Positions 43,981 to 57,393 of a DNA stretch of 64,000 nucleotides are shown in pieces (position 1 is the first letter of the stretch; the number at the start of each line of letters is the position of its first letter). Origin of the DNA: Haliclystus octoradiatus (taxonomy: Eukaryota > Cnidaria > Staurozoa > Stauromedusae > Haliclystidae). The notes beneath the pieces were generated by a model. It ran no database searches. It worked only from the letters and a program-made list of their open reading frames with translations, and was not told where the DNA came from. The DNA lies in assembly GCA_916610825.1 (NCBI GenBank), contig OU744453.1, forward strand, positions 7,725,845-7,789,844. The letters are read 5' to 3'. The position numbers and the translations under genes were made by a program.

Positions 43981-46764
43981 ATGGAATAATTAAAGTAACA
44001 AATAAAACATTACCATCTTACAACATCCTTGTAATACCAAATATGAATTTAAGATTAGAATGAACAGAAATTATTCATCGCAAAGAATTTAACACGATTT
44101 AATTGACAAAGACAGTAATAGTCAATTATTTCCTATTGTTCAATATCTATATAATAGTTTATGAATTTATAATGGGTTACAATAAGTAAAATAAATATCA
44201 GTTGTTTGTATCATAATACACTTCTATGCTAATTGTGTTTTTGTAGATTTTAAAATAATATCATGTGACACTTTGTAAATTTATGAAAATGTCCCTTTGT
44301 AATAACAACAATACAAGATACTGTGAAACCTGTTATAGCGTGCACCTCTATACATCAGCCACCTGTCTTTAGTAGTCACTCTTGGTATGTTTTAAATAGT
44401 ATTTTCAATTGATTAAAACCTGTATATAAAGGCCACCTACATATAGTGGTCAATTTATCTGTCTCTTGTAGCTGGCTGTTATATACAGGTTTCTCTGTAG
44501 TTCGCAAAATGACCAACAATTGTTGGCAACAAATGACACATATCAGTAAATGTTTGAGATCTTATGGCGTGACGTAATCCATGATGTCATTATTATATAA
44601 TGTAGTGTAAGTTGTCTTACTGATTGAACATACTGCTCAATGATATACAGTAGAGCTTCAAATAATATATAAAATATATTCAGAAATCAGAGTGTCATGT
44701 TTGCTACTCAAAGTTTCATGCCAAGGCGATCATCAGATTAAATAGATCGCCTGGTGATCACCTTGGCGTGAAACTTTGAATAGCAATTATAGTTCGATCA
44801 TTGTCATTTATTCCATGGAATTTATGAACAGTTAACAAAACGTTTATTAATTTCAAAATTCATGAACTAGGATTAGCATCTATTTCCAAGAACAATTTAT
44901 GAACTATTAAAGGCAATAATTACATCGATGGTGATCAAATTTAGTCAATAAGTTTTAAATTTAATAGCAGGAAAAAAGGTAAAATCCAAACTTCATATAT
45001 ATATTGTAAATATTAGATTAATAAATAAAATTTGCCAAAAAAAGAGACATACTGTTCTCGCTACTCCGAGTTTCATGCAATACGACGATCACAAGGCAAG
45101 TATAGATTTTATTAATTGCAAAAAGACATACCGATCTACTACACGATAGAATGTTACACATAATTGGGTTTATAATGTTAGCTATTGTTTAATTATTGTT
45201 CGTTACTTTTATGTTCTTAAGGTAAAATTTGTTTTCGTGTCTACATTTACTAATAGCGTGAAACTCGAAGTAGGGAGAACAGTATGTTTCTTCTTTGACT
45301 CATTTTATTTATTAATCTATCAAAGCTCTGATATTTATCATTGAGCACTATACCTACACAAGTGTGAACAACTTTACATTATTTATCTATAGTAAATATT
45401 ATAATACATTTGCGTCGATTGATGTACTGTCCAGGATATTAAAGAGGCATAATGCTGAATGAATCTGATTTCGATTATATGGCAATTGGATGTTCATCAT
45501 ATATCTTTCCCGGTATTATGTTATTTTACCATGTTATACAGTAAGTAAGGAAAATCTCACAAGTGACGGGATCTTCGAACAAATAACACGATTTCGAAAA
45601 GAAGTAACGTGCTTTCAGAACAAGTAACGCAATCTCTCGCAATCTCTTAAACAAGTATCGCGCTGAACAAGGAACACCAAGTGTAGTGAGCTTTTTGGCA
45701 CTTCATAAGGCGTAATGGTCAATAGTATGCCTTTAAGTATAGCAGCTTTCTGAAAAGTTTATTAAACTTTGAAAGTTTACGAACTCAAGAACTTTTCATT
45801 ACAATTCATAAACAGTTCATGAACTTTTGAACAGCCCATGAACTGTTCCTCTTGGGGCCAGGCTAGTTGGTTATAATAATATCTTTTAGTCGAAACCGAC
45901 TAGGGTACTATTCGATGATCTGCATTCTGACTGGCTGCTCCATCGTTCACTATTTTCTCATAGTGAACGCTGGCAAGTTCCCTCGCAAATTTCAAAAAGT
46001 ATAAACAAGCGATTCGCAAATGTTTTTGAATCAAAATTTCATACGAATTACGAGAGTAAATTAAATTATAAATTATATTTTTTTAATCTTATTTAACAAT
46101 ATTCTCACAACTTCTCGCTACTTTATTGTAGATATAAATTAGTCCGCTAGTCAGCTGAAGATTACAAACAACAAACTTTTATACTACACACCTGCAAACA
46201 TTTATGTATTTTTAGATACTCAATAGTTACCCTCTCAAGTTTGCAATTTTGTGGGGCTGTATTTTGTAGCCAGTATTAATATCCAACTGTTTTGTTTTAA
46301 AAATTAAATCTGAATCAAGTCGAATTAAAATTCATCCTCCAAATCACGACGCTGGAGTCGTAATGGATGCCTTTGATTGACAGTTGTATTTAAAATTAAT
46401 TATGCAGAGAGCGAATAAATAGTTGGAGTTTAATTCTTTTGATATGTTTTGCTTGTACCACTAGTTGGTTTCTACTTTTTATTTTATTTTATTTTATTTT
46501 ATTTTACTTCTACTTTTGGTTTCTACTACGGTTAATAATCTACCTCGGAGGACCTCGGTGATTATTCGACGGTAGCCAACTCGGGCTCGTTGTCTAATTG
46601 TTAAATAGTGAAAATCACTAGTTTATGATCTGATCACCTCTTTGTCTTTCACACTTTCTTCTGATCTCAAAGCGGCAGTCGTATACAATTCTCTAATTAG
46701 TTGGCTTGTATATGTGCCAGTAATATTCTATATGGTTCATGAACAACTGTTGTAAGTTGTTCGT
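43981..46764. other. Intergenic DNA with interspersed repeats
   Basis: Holds the 'TATAGTGGTCA' repeat (44325-44500), a palindrome at 44701-44786, paired AGTTTCATGC motifs near 45068 and 45257 in opposite orientation, a GTTCATGAAC cluster at 45780-45855 and a (TTTTA)n run near 46476-46506. No gene is supported. Confidence 0.5.
44701..44786. repeat. Palindrome of the AGTTTCATGC...CGATCATCAG family
   Basis: TTGCTACTCAAAGTTTCATG plus CCAAGGCGATCATCAG is mirrored by CTGGTGATCACCTTGG and CGTGAAACTTTGAATAGCAA. It is a compact foldback of about 86 bp. A half copy lies at about 43628-43670. Confidence 0.8.
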
Positions 46765-46902
46765 TGTAAGAGATCTATTCAAGTTAATGTCTCACAGAGG
46801 AATGTCTATTTCATAATTCACAGTATATCATTATTTAACATGTTACATGAATAAGAGGTTAATGAAAATGAGACTGTTACTTTATTTGCATCGATTAGCA
46901 CA
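46765..46902 (-). repeat. 3' LTR of the Ty3/Gypsy element
   Basis: 138 bp bounded by TG and CA, from TGTAAGAGATCTATTCAAG to ATCGATTAGCACA. It differs from the other LTR at one position (T at 46895). Inside it, on the element strand, a GGGGCGGACG purine-rich tract adjoins the LTR. No target duplication was found outside. Confidence 0.9.
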
Positions 46903-47339
46903 TACGTCCGCCCCAAGTAGACGGAGTCGGTAAGGATACGGTGAATACTAAAGACTGTAAAAGTATGATGGCAATATGTAAATGGTCATTCTAGTTATGC
47001 TGGATCTGGGTAAGTTATATTCGAGATCTGTTACTATAGCATGGAATAGTTATTTATTAATGTTAATAAGTAAAAGCAGAAAAGAGAACGCCTGGTTATG
47101 TTGGATTAATACTATCAATGTCTGATAACAGGCGATACTATGAAAATGTATTTATTAAATGGTTGAATTATATATATATATATATGTATCTACGTAAAAA
47201 TATATTGCTTATTTATTATCATGATTATCGTTTCTTATTATTTTTTTTATTATTATTATATGAATATTGAGAATTTGATAGCTGTAAAACGTGGTAGTTT
47301 GGTCTTCACGCCAAAGGGTGCACATCCCATGATCCCATG

Positions 47340-48660
47340 CTAGTAGTAGTAATAATCAGGTGATGCATTTATGTGTACTCGTCGTCCAGATCGTGTCATG
47401 GTTGGTGTGGTGGATGAAGGATGATCATGTGAACAATCCAGCGACAACAAAGGCGGCTGGACCGTCGTTGTTGTCGTGGTAGGTGCAGAGTCAGACATCG
47501 TCGACGAACGCGTCTGCGACGCTGTTGAAGTCGATGTGAGACTTGACATCGAAAACGAAGTTGGCGCCGAAGACGCTGACAAACTCAACGATGGTAATGA
47601 CACAGGTGGAAATGATAATGAACGTGAACATGACGGTAAATCATCAGACTCATAAACAGGCTTCAAGCGATCAACAGAAACAGTATCTGAACGTGTTCCA
47701 CGATCTATAGTGAAAAACTTTGAATGTCGATTAATAACACGATAAGGGCCCGTATAAGGAGCCTCCAATGGCCGTTTAGGCCTATCTACGCGAACCCAAA
47801 CACGTTTGCAAGTACTTAGTTCGGGAGGTACATAAGAAAGATGTTGACTTTAAAATGTTCTTGAAGAGACGATAACAAATGATGAGAGGATAATAACTTT
47901 TTATCTTCCAGACAAATACGCGGAACCAAAGGCTTCAACCCTGTTAAAAGTTCGTAGGGAGATACACCATCCTCATCTGGCCAGATTCTCAGTGATAGTA
48001 AAGCTGAAGGTAAACCATTAAACCAATCGGTATCAAGTGTTCTTAAAACTGTCTTCAACGTGCGGTGCATTCGTTCGACTAACCCAATTGTTTGGGGGGT
48101 GATAAGCAGTAGTGCGGATCTTGAGGAACCCGATGAGCTTTGCCAATTCGTGCATTAAATTACAGTCAAAGTCGGAACCTCGGTCGGATATGACATATTG
48201 CGGGGCAGAATAGCGTGTTACCTATTCCCTTATCAAATGCCTCTGCCACTGAAGGAGCACTCATGTCTAAGAGAGGGATTACTTCTACCCACCTGGTAAA
48301 ACGGTCTATCATTGTGAGAAGATAACGACATGGTGATGAAACATGTGTAATGGAACATGTGGAAGGTGGAGCATGAATAATGTCAATGTGTACTGTTTGT
48401 AAACGATCACATGGGATGTCATATGGTATTGAAGGAGTGACAGTATGGCGGGTGACTTTATTTCGCTGACAAGCTGTGCATTGCTGAACCCACTGGGAAA
48501 TTTCCTTCTTCATTTTAGGCCAATAATAGCGATCCGATATCAACTTGCAAGAGGCGGCACGGCCATAGTGATCAATGTTGTGCATATTCATGAAAACATT
48601 TCGAGGCAAAGGAAGAGGAACAAAGGGGCGTGGCACCGATTTTGAGGAGTCGCACCACAA
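47340..48660 (-). pseudogene. Retrotransposon integrase and C-terminal tail, frameshifted
   Basis: 48660-48166 carries the HHCC zinc-binding part (HNIDHYGRAASC...CTACQ) and the start of the catalytic core (VHIDII, then YLLTMIDRFTRWVEVIPL). The frame then changes near 48215. The core's second Asp region (ISDRGSD) lies in another frame, and a run of six G at 48094-48099 marks a further shift before LVERMHRTLK-type sequence. 48070-47816 holds the rest of the core (SPYELLTGLKPLVPR). 47768-47340 holds a GPY-type module (APYTGPYRVINRHSKFFTID) and a Ser/Thr-rich tail. Confidence 0.85.
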
Positions 48661-48667
48661 TATCCCT

Positions 48668-50000
48668 TCAGCAAAATTTTATTTGTTGGAGACCGGCCTG
48701 ATCGAAATCATTCTTGTGCTGAGACAGCACCAAATCATTCAATGTAACACATCCTAAGGAAACAATGTTCATAGGGACCGATAGTGAGTCTACAATGCAA
48801 GGCGCAAGATCTCTAGATAAAGTGTCAGCTACGACATTTAAATCACCAGGAACATAAACAATGTCGTGTACAAATTGAGATAAAAAGGATAACTGTCGCT
48901 CTTGACGAGGTGAGTGTGATGTTTTAGAACGCGATTTCCATGCTGCCGAAATAGGCTTATGATCTGTGAAAACAGTGATAGTTGTATCTTCCAACATAAA
49001 CCGAAACCGTTTTACAGCGGCAAAGATTGCCAATAATTCTCTGTCAAATGTAGAATATTTTTGTTCTGCAGGAGAAAGGTGACGAGAATAAAAGCTGAGT
49101 GGAGCAGATTGCCCATTATGTTCATGGAGTACAGCACCAATTGCATGACCAGAGGCATCACTGGTGATGGAATAATCAGTACAAGAGGGGTCTGGATGAC
49201 ATAGAATTATAGCGTGATTTATTGCTGTTTTTAGAACTTGAAATGACGTCTGGTGTGCCTCTAGCCAAACATAATTAGGTAATGAGCTCCTTGGACGCCG
49301 TTGGTTTTTGGTTGGGGGTTGTGTCATAGTAACTAATTTTTGTAATGGCAAAACAATTTCCGCATAATTAGGAATAAAACGACGGTAAAAGGAAAACATC
49401 GGGTAATCAATAGGAGCTGGTAATGCTAAAAGGTCGGATTTAGATTTTGTTTTTGGTTCGATACCCCGCTGAGAAACAATGAATCCCAAAAAATCAACAC
49501 GATCAACGGAAAACAAACATTTGGAAAGATTTAAACGCAAACCAAACTGCAGAAACCGCTCAAAAATCAGTTGTAAACGAGCATCATGCTCCTCCAGCGT
49601 TTTTCCATAAATGAGAACGTCGTCGATGTAGGCAAAACAAAGTATATTACGTAGGACGTCGTTGATAAAACGGGAAAAGGTAGCAGCATTATTTTTGAGT
49701 CCCATCGGCATACAGAGAAAACTAAAAAAACCGAAAGGAGTTGTGACGGTAGTTTTGTCTACATCATCAGGGTGAATGGGAATTTGGTAGTATGCTTTGG
49801 TCAGATCTAGACGTGAAACAGCTGTTGAACCATAAAGATCACTGTTAAACGATTGAATATCCGGTAGGGGATAATGATCCGGTTTTGTGATCCGATTTAA
49901 AGCTTGGTAGTCCCCTACCGGTCAAAACATGCTTGGTTCAGATTTAGGTACTAAATGTAAGGGGCTTGCCCATTCGCTAGTAGCAGGTAGAATGATACCA
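48668..50000 (-). pseudogene. Retrotransposon reverse transcriptase and RNase H
   Basis: The RT region reads through SRLDLTKAYYQIPIHPDD and MPMGLKNNAATFSRF to the catalytic FAYIDDVLIYG box (YIDD at 49619-49630) and NLSKCLF. RNase H follows, with ITSDASGHAIGAVLHEH, FDRELLAIFAAVKRFR and FTDHKPI. An in-frame TGA at 49922-49924 cuts the RT from the upstream protease frame, at a place where the family normally has Arg (CGA to TGA would be one CpG-type change). Confidence 0.9.
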
Positions 50001-50640
50001 GCTTTCAAAAATTTATCAAACTCTGTGCGAGCAATTGCTAATTTATTTGGGTGCATACGCCGAGGATGACAAAAAACGGGCTCCCCAGTAGTCTCAATAC
50101 GATAAGTGACGTTATGTGGGGGTGTTTTTGAAATAGTGAGAGGAGAAAAAAGAATATTGTCATCGTGAAGTAATTTCGTTAATTTGGATGATAAATAGGT
50201 TGGAAAATTAAATTTTAATGAATCTACAGACACCTGACAAGAACGCAATGAGGTGGATAATGACATCATGTTGTCTGTCAAGGTGCTGGCAGCACAGTCA
50301 ACGACAATTTTATGGCGTTGTAAAAAATCGATGCCTAAAATTGGCTGGGTAACGTCGGCAATGACAAAACAATGTTGAAAACAACAGCGCAATCGTGGGA
50401 TACTGATGTCCGTAAGAATTTCGCCGTCGACATTAATAGAACGTCCGGATGCCGAAATAAGAGATAAACTAGAAGATGAAAATGGAATATTTAATGATTT
50501 GACGACAGAACTAGGTAAAATGGAAACAGCCGAGCCTGTGTCAATTAAAAATGCTAACGAAGGTAAATAGGGAACTTTCCCTGTAACATATAAACATTTG
50601 CCACGTCGAGTAGGGGACTCGACGAGACTTACGAGTTTCC
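49922..50640 (-). pseudogene. Retrotransposon protease and start of the RT
   Basis: The aspartic protease signature FLIDTGSAVSILPSS lies around 50500-50550 (DTG at 50534-50542), followed by PILGIDFLQRHKIVVD. The frame continues into the RT lead (PHNVTYRIETTGEPVFCHPR; EWASPLHLVPKSE) and ends at the TGA at 49922. Confidence 0.85.
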
Positions 50641-51566
50641 CGGGACAGGGGAGATAGAACGTGAACCAGTGGGGGAAGATGAGCGATCAAAAGGAGGTTT
50701 AGTCCTGGGCCATTTGCACCAGCGCCGGTGCATTGCTTTGCCTTGTCAGTGAAATATAAGTGTGAGCGGCAGATGACAGGTGGTTGATCTCTATAGAAAC
50801 CTCGGACTACAGATTTATCAACGTCACAAGAGGAACTGTCACGGCGGGATGAGTGTGAAATTGCATCCACATGCAACGTAGGCGGGGCAGACGGTTGCGA
50901 AACAGCCTGGACCGTTTCGAAACGGGCAGAATTCCAGATTGTATCTGCAATTAATAAAAAATTTGTGGAGGGTAAATGAACCTGAGCCAATAATATATGT
51001 CTAATTTGAGGTGGCAGGGCACTCATAAGGCGATGGTGAACTAAGCTCTCCTCGTCCTTAATCCCAGAGGCTAAAAGAGACTTTCTGATCTTTAATTCAC
51101 AAATAGAAGGTTTCAAACCTTCCAAGGAAATCTCACCGAGTGCCGCTTGAAGGCGCTGCTGCTTCGCCTTACCAAACATTTGCTTTAGTGAAGCTTTTAA
51201 CTTTGTATAAGGTTTGTCAATATCAGCTGCATTTGATTCTTCCATGACTACCAGAGGTCCAACGTCAGGTGGTAACTCAGCAATAACATAGTGATATTTG
51301 GTTATTTCGGCCGTAACTCTCCTTAATGCAAACATGCTTTCAATTTGTTCAAACCAAAAAGAAATATGCGCCCGGTAAAATGGTGGCAGTTTTATTGGTG
51401 TACTGACCACGTTGATCGTTTTCTGTGATTGAAGTGATTCCTCGTGATTTATAATTGGAGTTGAATTTTGTCTTCGCGGTATCATCACGTCGGGGTCACC
51501 ATTTGTAGAAGGCATTTGTATAATATATGATTCATTCTGCATCATAAGTTTGTATATGAAAGACAA
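50541..51566 (-). pseudogene. Retrotransposon gag
   Basis: An open frame of about 340 codons; the likely start is one of the Met codons near 51543-51566. Capsid-type core: PPFYRAHISFWFEQIESMFA, KYHYVIAELPPDVGPLV, KPYTKLKASLKQMFGKAKQQ and VHHRLMSALPPQIRHILL. A Cys/His motif (ICRSHLYFTDKAKQC) near the end resembles the single knuckle of Mag-like elements. The usual K-W-P continuation lies in another frame, so the last 40 residues are probably read out of frame. Confidence 0.85.
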
Positions 51567-51593
51567 GACAAATCAACAAAGATTTAATAACGT

Positions 51594-51731
51594 TGTAAGA
51601 GATCTATTCAAGTTAATGTCTCACAGAGGAATGTCTATTTCATAATTCACAGTATATCATTATTTAACATGTTACATGAATAAGAGGTTAATGAAAATGA
51701 GACTGTTACTTTATTTGCATCGATCAGCACA
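51594..51731 (-). repeat. 5' LTR of the Ty3/Gypsy element
   Basis: Identical to the LTR at 46765-46902 except C at 51725. The expected primer-binding site just inside is not recognisable as the complement of a common tRNA end. Confidence 0.9.
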
Positions 51732-54700
51732 AAACAATTATGTTAAATTCTTCGGGTTAAATTTTGGAAAGATATTCGTAGGTATTTTTTTCAAATTGTA
51801 TTTAATGAAAATTCAATGAACCATTGAATTAGAAAAATAATCATTGTTGTGGTGAAATTGATGTGAGATAATTGAAGTTCCAGACAAAGGTTATGTTACA
51901 TGATTATTAAACTGATAACATCACTCTTGTTCGTGGGTCATCGGAATCAACAAACGAGAAATCCATATCTTAAACGAGGCCGACGCGTGGGTCTAAATTC
52001 CGATAACCCATTCACGCGGAACAAATTTTCTGAACAGTTCTCTGACTTTTGGAAGTTTATCAACTCACGAATATTTCATTTCATTAAATTCATGAAAAGT
52101 TCATGAACTTTTCCAGCAGTCCATGAACTTCTAACAAACATTAAATTAAAATTAAATAAACTAAATATTAGAAATAACAGCTTCATGAACAATGTGGCAC
52201 TAAATTTAGTTTATGATTCACAGCAATTTCATCATAATTCATGAACTTCTCGCAGATGGAAGGTAGATCTGTACAGCAAGACCATTTGCCGATCTTGTAC
52301 TAGACCCCAAAAGAAGTCGGTAATGTAGCTTATGTGACTATATCAATGTATTTTGAACTCATTTTGGTAGTATATTTTCATTCGTAATATCGTGCAAAAT
52401 GTCTTTTACAAAGCATATTAGTTCTTTTGCGTAGCATAGCTACTACTGAGTCGCATTCATGATACATTTGATAGAATGTTTGGAAATTTAAAAAATTTAC
52501 ATTCAGCCTTGTGAAAGTGTGCAGTTAGAAATTCAATCCCATTTTTATGAGATTTTAATAGCGATGTAGCCTGTTACACATCAGATATGACTTGCATTGT
52601 GTAACTCATAACAGCATATCCCAGGGGCGCAATTCATAATTGGGCCAAATAGGACCAAATTTTGCGGTTTCGATACTGAGGTGTTGCTTATTTGTTGATT
52701 TAGAGAGAAACATTTTCGTTGAATCGCTTCTATAAATGACATGGCTAGAATACATTAAATGTTATGGTGAACGTAACGATCACAAAATTTAGACATTCAG
52801 ACTTAAGACATTACGAATTACAAGCTACTGGGTGCCATTAAGCTATACTGCTATTGCTAAAGGCATGCAATTCGAGGTCAGAGAAAAGTGATTGCCAGTC
52901 GATCGAGCGAAATATTCTTTGATGCTACCGTAACTAATTTTAGTTTGTGCTGAATATTCGTATCTTAAAATAGTAATGCAGTATGGCCCAATTTGTTGCT
53001 ATGGAAGATACGTAATGATAAATGTAGCGGTTGCAGAGATGTGGCTTGCGTTACGATTTGTATTGGCACACTGTATCTCACGCACTATAAGGTAATTATT
53101 TATTTATTTGTATGTATTTGAAATGGTACAAGAAAAGTCCAATTTCAAGTTTAAATCCCCTTATTTTAACATTAGGTAACAATGACTGCAATTAAACTTT
53201 TACCAACCGAGTAATACAGCCCATTTGCACAGAATTTTGGGAATTATTGGGGGGAATTTCACCCCTACACCCTTCTGATTTACTCCATGTCCTATCTTGT
53301 AAGAAAATACCAAAATGCAACACACAGTATTATATGCTAAGTGAGACTTCCACGTGAGCATGCTGAGTAAATTCGGCCAGAGAAGGGATAAAAAGTGTCT
53401 GAATTCCATATTATTTTAAATGCAAATTTTCGTTTTTAAACATATATTATAATACATGCGGTGTGAAGATTTCTATCGATAGCAGTAGTGTGTTATCTTA
53501 CCGATTTTATCAGAATTTTTGAACATCTTGTCAATGACGCTACCACCAGCCTTCATGTTGAATTTTTCCATTAACCTTTATATTTATCGTTATCAATGCT
53601 ATCAAATGCGGCTTTAAGTTCTGAAAAATTTAAAACATGATTGTAGATTTATCAAAGTAAATGTGACTGAATAATTTGAACTCAAAAGTAAAGAGTAATC
53701 GTATAGAAAACAGAAGTGTATACTTAAATCTGTAGTGTGACCTGAGTTACAATGAGGACCCTTAAAGGGTAACGAATATTTCATATTTAATTCAAATTTT
53801 TATTAAATACTTCATATTTCATTCCGAAAACTGACAAATATTTTAAAATTTAAATCTATATCCATCTTTTTATTTGAAAATTTTTGAAAAAGAAAAAAAA
53901 AAAAAATGAGAAGACGTTGTCAAAATTGACAATATTTCATATTTCATCATTAAAATCAACTAATTATTTCATATTTCATTGGACTTTTGTACCAACAGCT
54001 CATATGTCAAAAACCCTAAAAGGAGCAACTACAATCTATTTATGTTGTGATTACTGAAGAAAGTAACGTAGATGAATTAAAGTTATGTTATATGTAAATA
54101 TAATGGTCAATGTTATGATAACACGATGATATGCATACATTCATGCGTACGAGATAACAATTTGAAGAGTTAGTTACTGCCTTATCTCTATATTAATATA
54201 GTAAGTAAGACCATTAGAAATATCAACAACTGATCCTCGAACCTCTTTTTTCGGTTTCGGATCCTCGAACCTCGAACCTCGGTTTCCATTCATTTTTATT
54301 TAATTTTGTTAACATAGATTTATTTAGGAAATAATCTTTAATTCAATTCTACTTATAGTAATCTATTTCTAAAATTTTCTTAGCAATATGTTTGAATATA
54401 CTCACGATTTTCAGTTTTACAATGTTCATACATTGTTCAAGTTATGAAATAACCATAATAAAATAAATATATTTTTAAAATACAAATATAAAAATATTTT
54501 TTTTATACATTTTTCAAGTTATGAAATAACCATAGAAGGACAATAGAAGGGTTTTTAGCAAATGTTTCTCTAACAAAATCTTTAAGGAATCTCAACTTAC
54601 CGAATAACTTCATACTTAGCTAGTGAGCATGATTCTCTTCATAGTGACAAGCATACTATCTCATCCAAATTTGCAAATTTCTTTCTAGAAAGAATCTGAC

Positions 54701-57140
54701 ATACTGTAAATTCCTCACATGATAATCACCATCTACTTCTGTCTTTTTTGAACTATTTTTTACTTAGTAAAACATTATAGTAAACTAGATTTCGAGTTGC
54801 ATGCAAATGCATGCCTATATTGAGTTTAAATCTTCTGGCTTAACTGGTTCAAAATAAAGGCATGAAGAAATCTATATAGAATAGCCGATCGAAGCCGTAA
54901 TTCAATTGAGAAAATATTTTAAGTCATTTTTTGCTTTTTCGCAACTTAAATGTATTTATTTAAAAAATGAAGCCGGACATGTACCCCTCTGGCTATATTG
55001 CATCTAAAATGGCATCGTGAATCCCCCCCATACTACAGACATACAAATGGAAATAGCGCAAGTAAATTTAAAAGTAGATTATTTCTTAACTATAAATACG
55101 GTAAATAAAAATTCTCTTTCTCTTTCACTCGCCTGACGATGTTTTAAGAATTGGTCGAAGCCCTTAGAGATGATGATGTGTCTAGAGTGTCATTACTCCG
55201 TATAAAGAATTCGAAATTAAGTACCTTTCATTCAATGCATTTACTCTATATACCACCCACACAAATTAATTCAGGGCTGAAAATTTACAAAAATAAAATT
55301 GATAGCATAAACATTTAGTGGTTTCATAATTAAGACTATATATAGTGCATAATAATTAGCTTAAATTTAATTGGTAATTGGTAGATAACCTATACTTGAA
55401 CGGCAGGCGTTCACTCTAATATTTAATGAACAGGCAGGTGGCAGAGTTATTTATAGAATCTAAACCGAAAAAGTGTCTATTGAGAAGCACTTTACTCTAC
55501 AAGCCCAGCTCTGAAAATATAAGAAAATAGAAATAATCTCCAACACAGATCAACAATGTTAAAAGAGCTGCTCAAGAACAATGTTCATCTTGGTTAATGA
55601 ATTCAAATAAAAAAGATGTACACACACATACACACACTCCGGTTCCGGCCGTCGCTAGACAATTTTTGGATAGGGATGTGTAAGGGTGTGTTTGCCGACA
55701 AGATCGGGACAAACTCACATAATTTTGATTGCATTTCATTGATTTTGAAGTGAATTAAAAATGTAGTAGCGAAATGGAGACAAATGTTGTGCAAGTAACG
55801 ATGAGTTTTAATGGTTTCGGGAAAGCATTTTGTTGGCATATGGACAATGTTTTTGACAAAGGCGAGTGATGCGATAAAAATGTTGGGGATTTGCATGAAC
55901 GTCTGTAACATTTTTGCTATTGCAGGACCACATCAAACGCCTGTCGTTATGATAATATTTGGAAATCAATGGTCACTTGCACCTTTCAATTACAGACCTA
56001 TTTACCTATTTTTAAAATAAGGCCTGAAAAACGATATAGTAATCTGGCAAACTAAACTTCTAACTTCAATGGTCTTCAATGCTATCATATGCTTGCGAGC
56101 TGTTTACAAGTAAACAGAAGAAACTAAGTTTGTTTCACCGGTCTCTCCAGCGTTGATGTCTGTCTTGTGTTGGTCAAGCGGAGCGAGCAAAAGGTTTTAG
56201 AAGCCTCTAAACATTCTAAGAAATTAAGGTATTTGGTTGGATCGTTCTAGCGGACCATCATCAAGCTTTTGTATATATATATTTTTATTGAATTGATTAA
56301 ATTTTATTAGTTTATCTTCATTCAAAGTCTCAAAGATTAATAAAAAAGTAAAGTGATGATAGACAAGAGAGTAAAATCAAGGGTTTACTGATATAATCTT
56401 GCTCAGGTGGGTGTGTTATCCATCCCCCACATATCCCTGCCGACGTCGGGGTTTGATTTCTGGTCATGTACGTTACACCTCTGACAGGTGATAACAATAA
56501 ACTCTACTATAATAAGTACCATATGGCAACAAAATTATAAATTATCGATGATCATACGACATTAATAAGCGTCATATAAAGAATGAACAGCAAAATACCA
56601 CTTTCTGATTGGTCAAAAATTCAAGATTTTCAACATTTGTTTCAATGGTATATAATCTGATTGATGAATGATTATCATAAAATTCAGAAGGATGAACTCA
56701 AGGATTTAATATATCCTTATTAAGACTTCTGGATTGCTTTTCTAACGGACTCAAACCCTGGCATATCTGCCTATGATAACTATATGCTTTTTATCATATA
56801 ATTAAGAAGAAATCAAACAGAGGTACATTTACTATACAGAAATTATTATGTAAGTATAGCGTACATGCACTGTAGCATAATATAGAATGTGACAATTTTT
56901 TGTGAGCATGTTAAAAATAAATCAGCTTGGAATTAGATAATTGAAGAAGTATAAAACTCAAAATTCAAATTGTTAAGCACAGAGGAAAAATGGTATGATA
57001 TTAATGTTATATAAATGTGAAAAGAAATATTACATATTATTCAAAATCTAGCATTTTGAGTTGGGTTGAAAATTATTCTGGATGACTTTAAAATCGTTTT
57101 GAAAGTTGTAAGCCCACAAATAATATATATATATATATAT
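51732..57140. other. Long AT-rich gene-poor stretch
   Basis: Contains a GTTCATGAAC-like cluster (about 52020-52255), repeated CATATTTCAT motifs near 53780-53970, a short CCTCGAACCTC direct repeat near 54237-54290 and simple (TA)n tracts. Several 60-100 codon ORFs are present but show no family pattern, splice logic or neighbouring support. Confidence 0.45.
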
Positions 57141-57147
57141 ATATATA

Positions 57148-57352
57148 ATAATAATAGAAATAGAAAGGAGTCAGAGACCACACATTCTTATACTGTTACT
57201 TTAAGTTTCATGCTTTTATAGCAATCATCAGACAGAAAACACTAACCCTAACCTTAAATTTCTGTCTGATGATTGCTATAAAAGCATGAAACTTAAAATA
57301 ACAGTATAAGAATGTGTGGTCTCTGACTCCTTTCAATTTCTATTATTATTAT
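57148..57352. repeat. Near-perfect 200-bp palindrome with a telomere-like loop
   Basis: Arms of about 90 bp, including GGAGTCAGAGACCACACATT, CTTTAAGTTTCATGCTTTTA and AGCAATCATCAGACAGAAA, are mirrored almost base for base. The loop reads ACACTAACCCTAACCTTA. It belongs to the AGTTTCATGC...ATCATCAG family seen at 33.5 and 44.7 kb. Confidence 0.88.
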
Positions 57353-57393
57353 TTGCAGCTCTGCCATTTATGACATATATAAATATATATATT

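Larger units (their letters stand above)
46765..51731 (-). mobile_element. Ty3/Gypsy LTR retrotransposon, about 5.0 kb, no env-like ORF
   Basis: Two 138-bp LTRs flank a reverse-strand gag-protease-RT-RNaseH-integrase order, the Ty3/Gypsy arrangement. Gag begins only about 30-50 bp inside the LTR. The coding region is interrupted in at least four places: a gag/protease frame change, a stop before the RT, and two frame changes in integrase. LTR identity is 137 of 138. A CX(n)H..F.DKA..C knuckle-like motif in gag resembles the Mag/CsRn1 relatives, but the subgroup is uncertain. Confidence 0.93.

Noticed and set aside
55603..55911. 102-codon reverse-strand ORF
   Set aside because: No recognisable motif, no conserved-looking segment and a CA-repeat at its end. 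Not supported as a gene.
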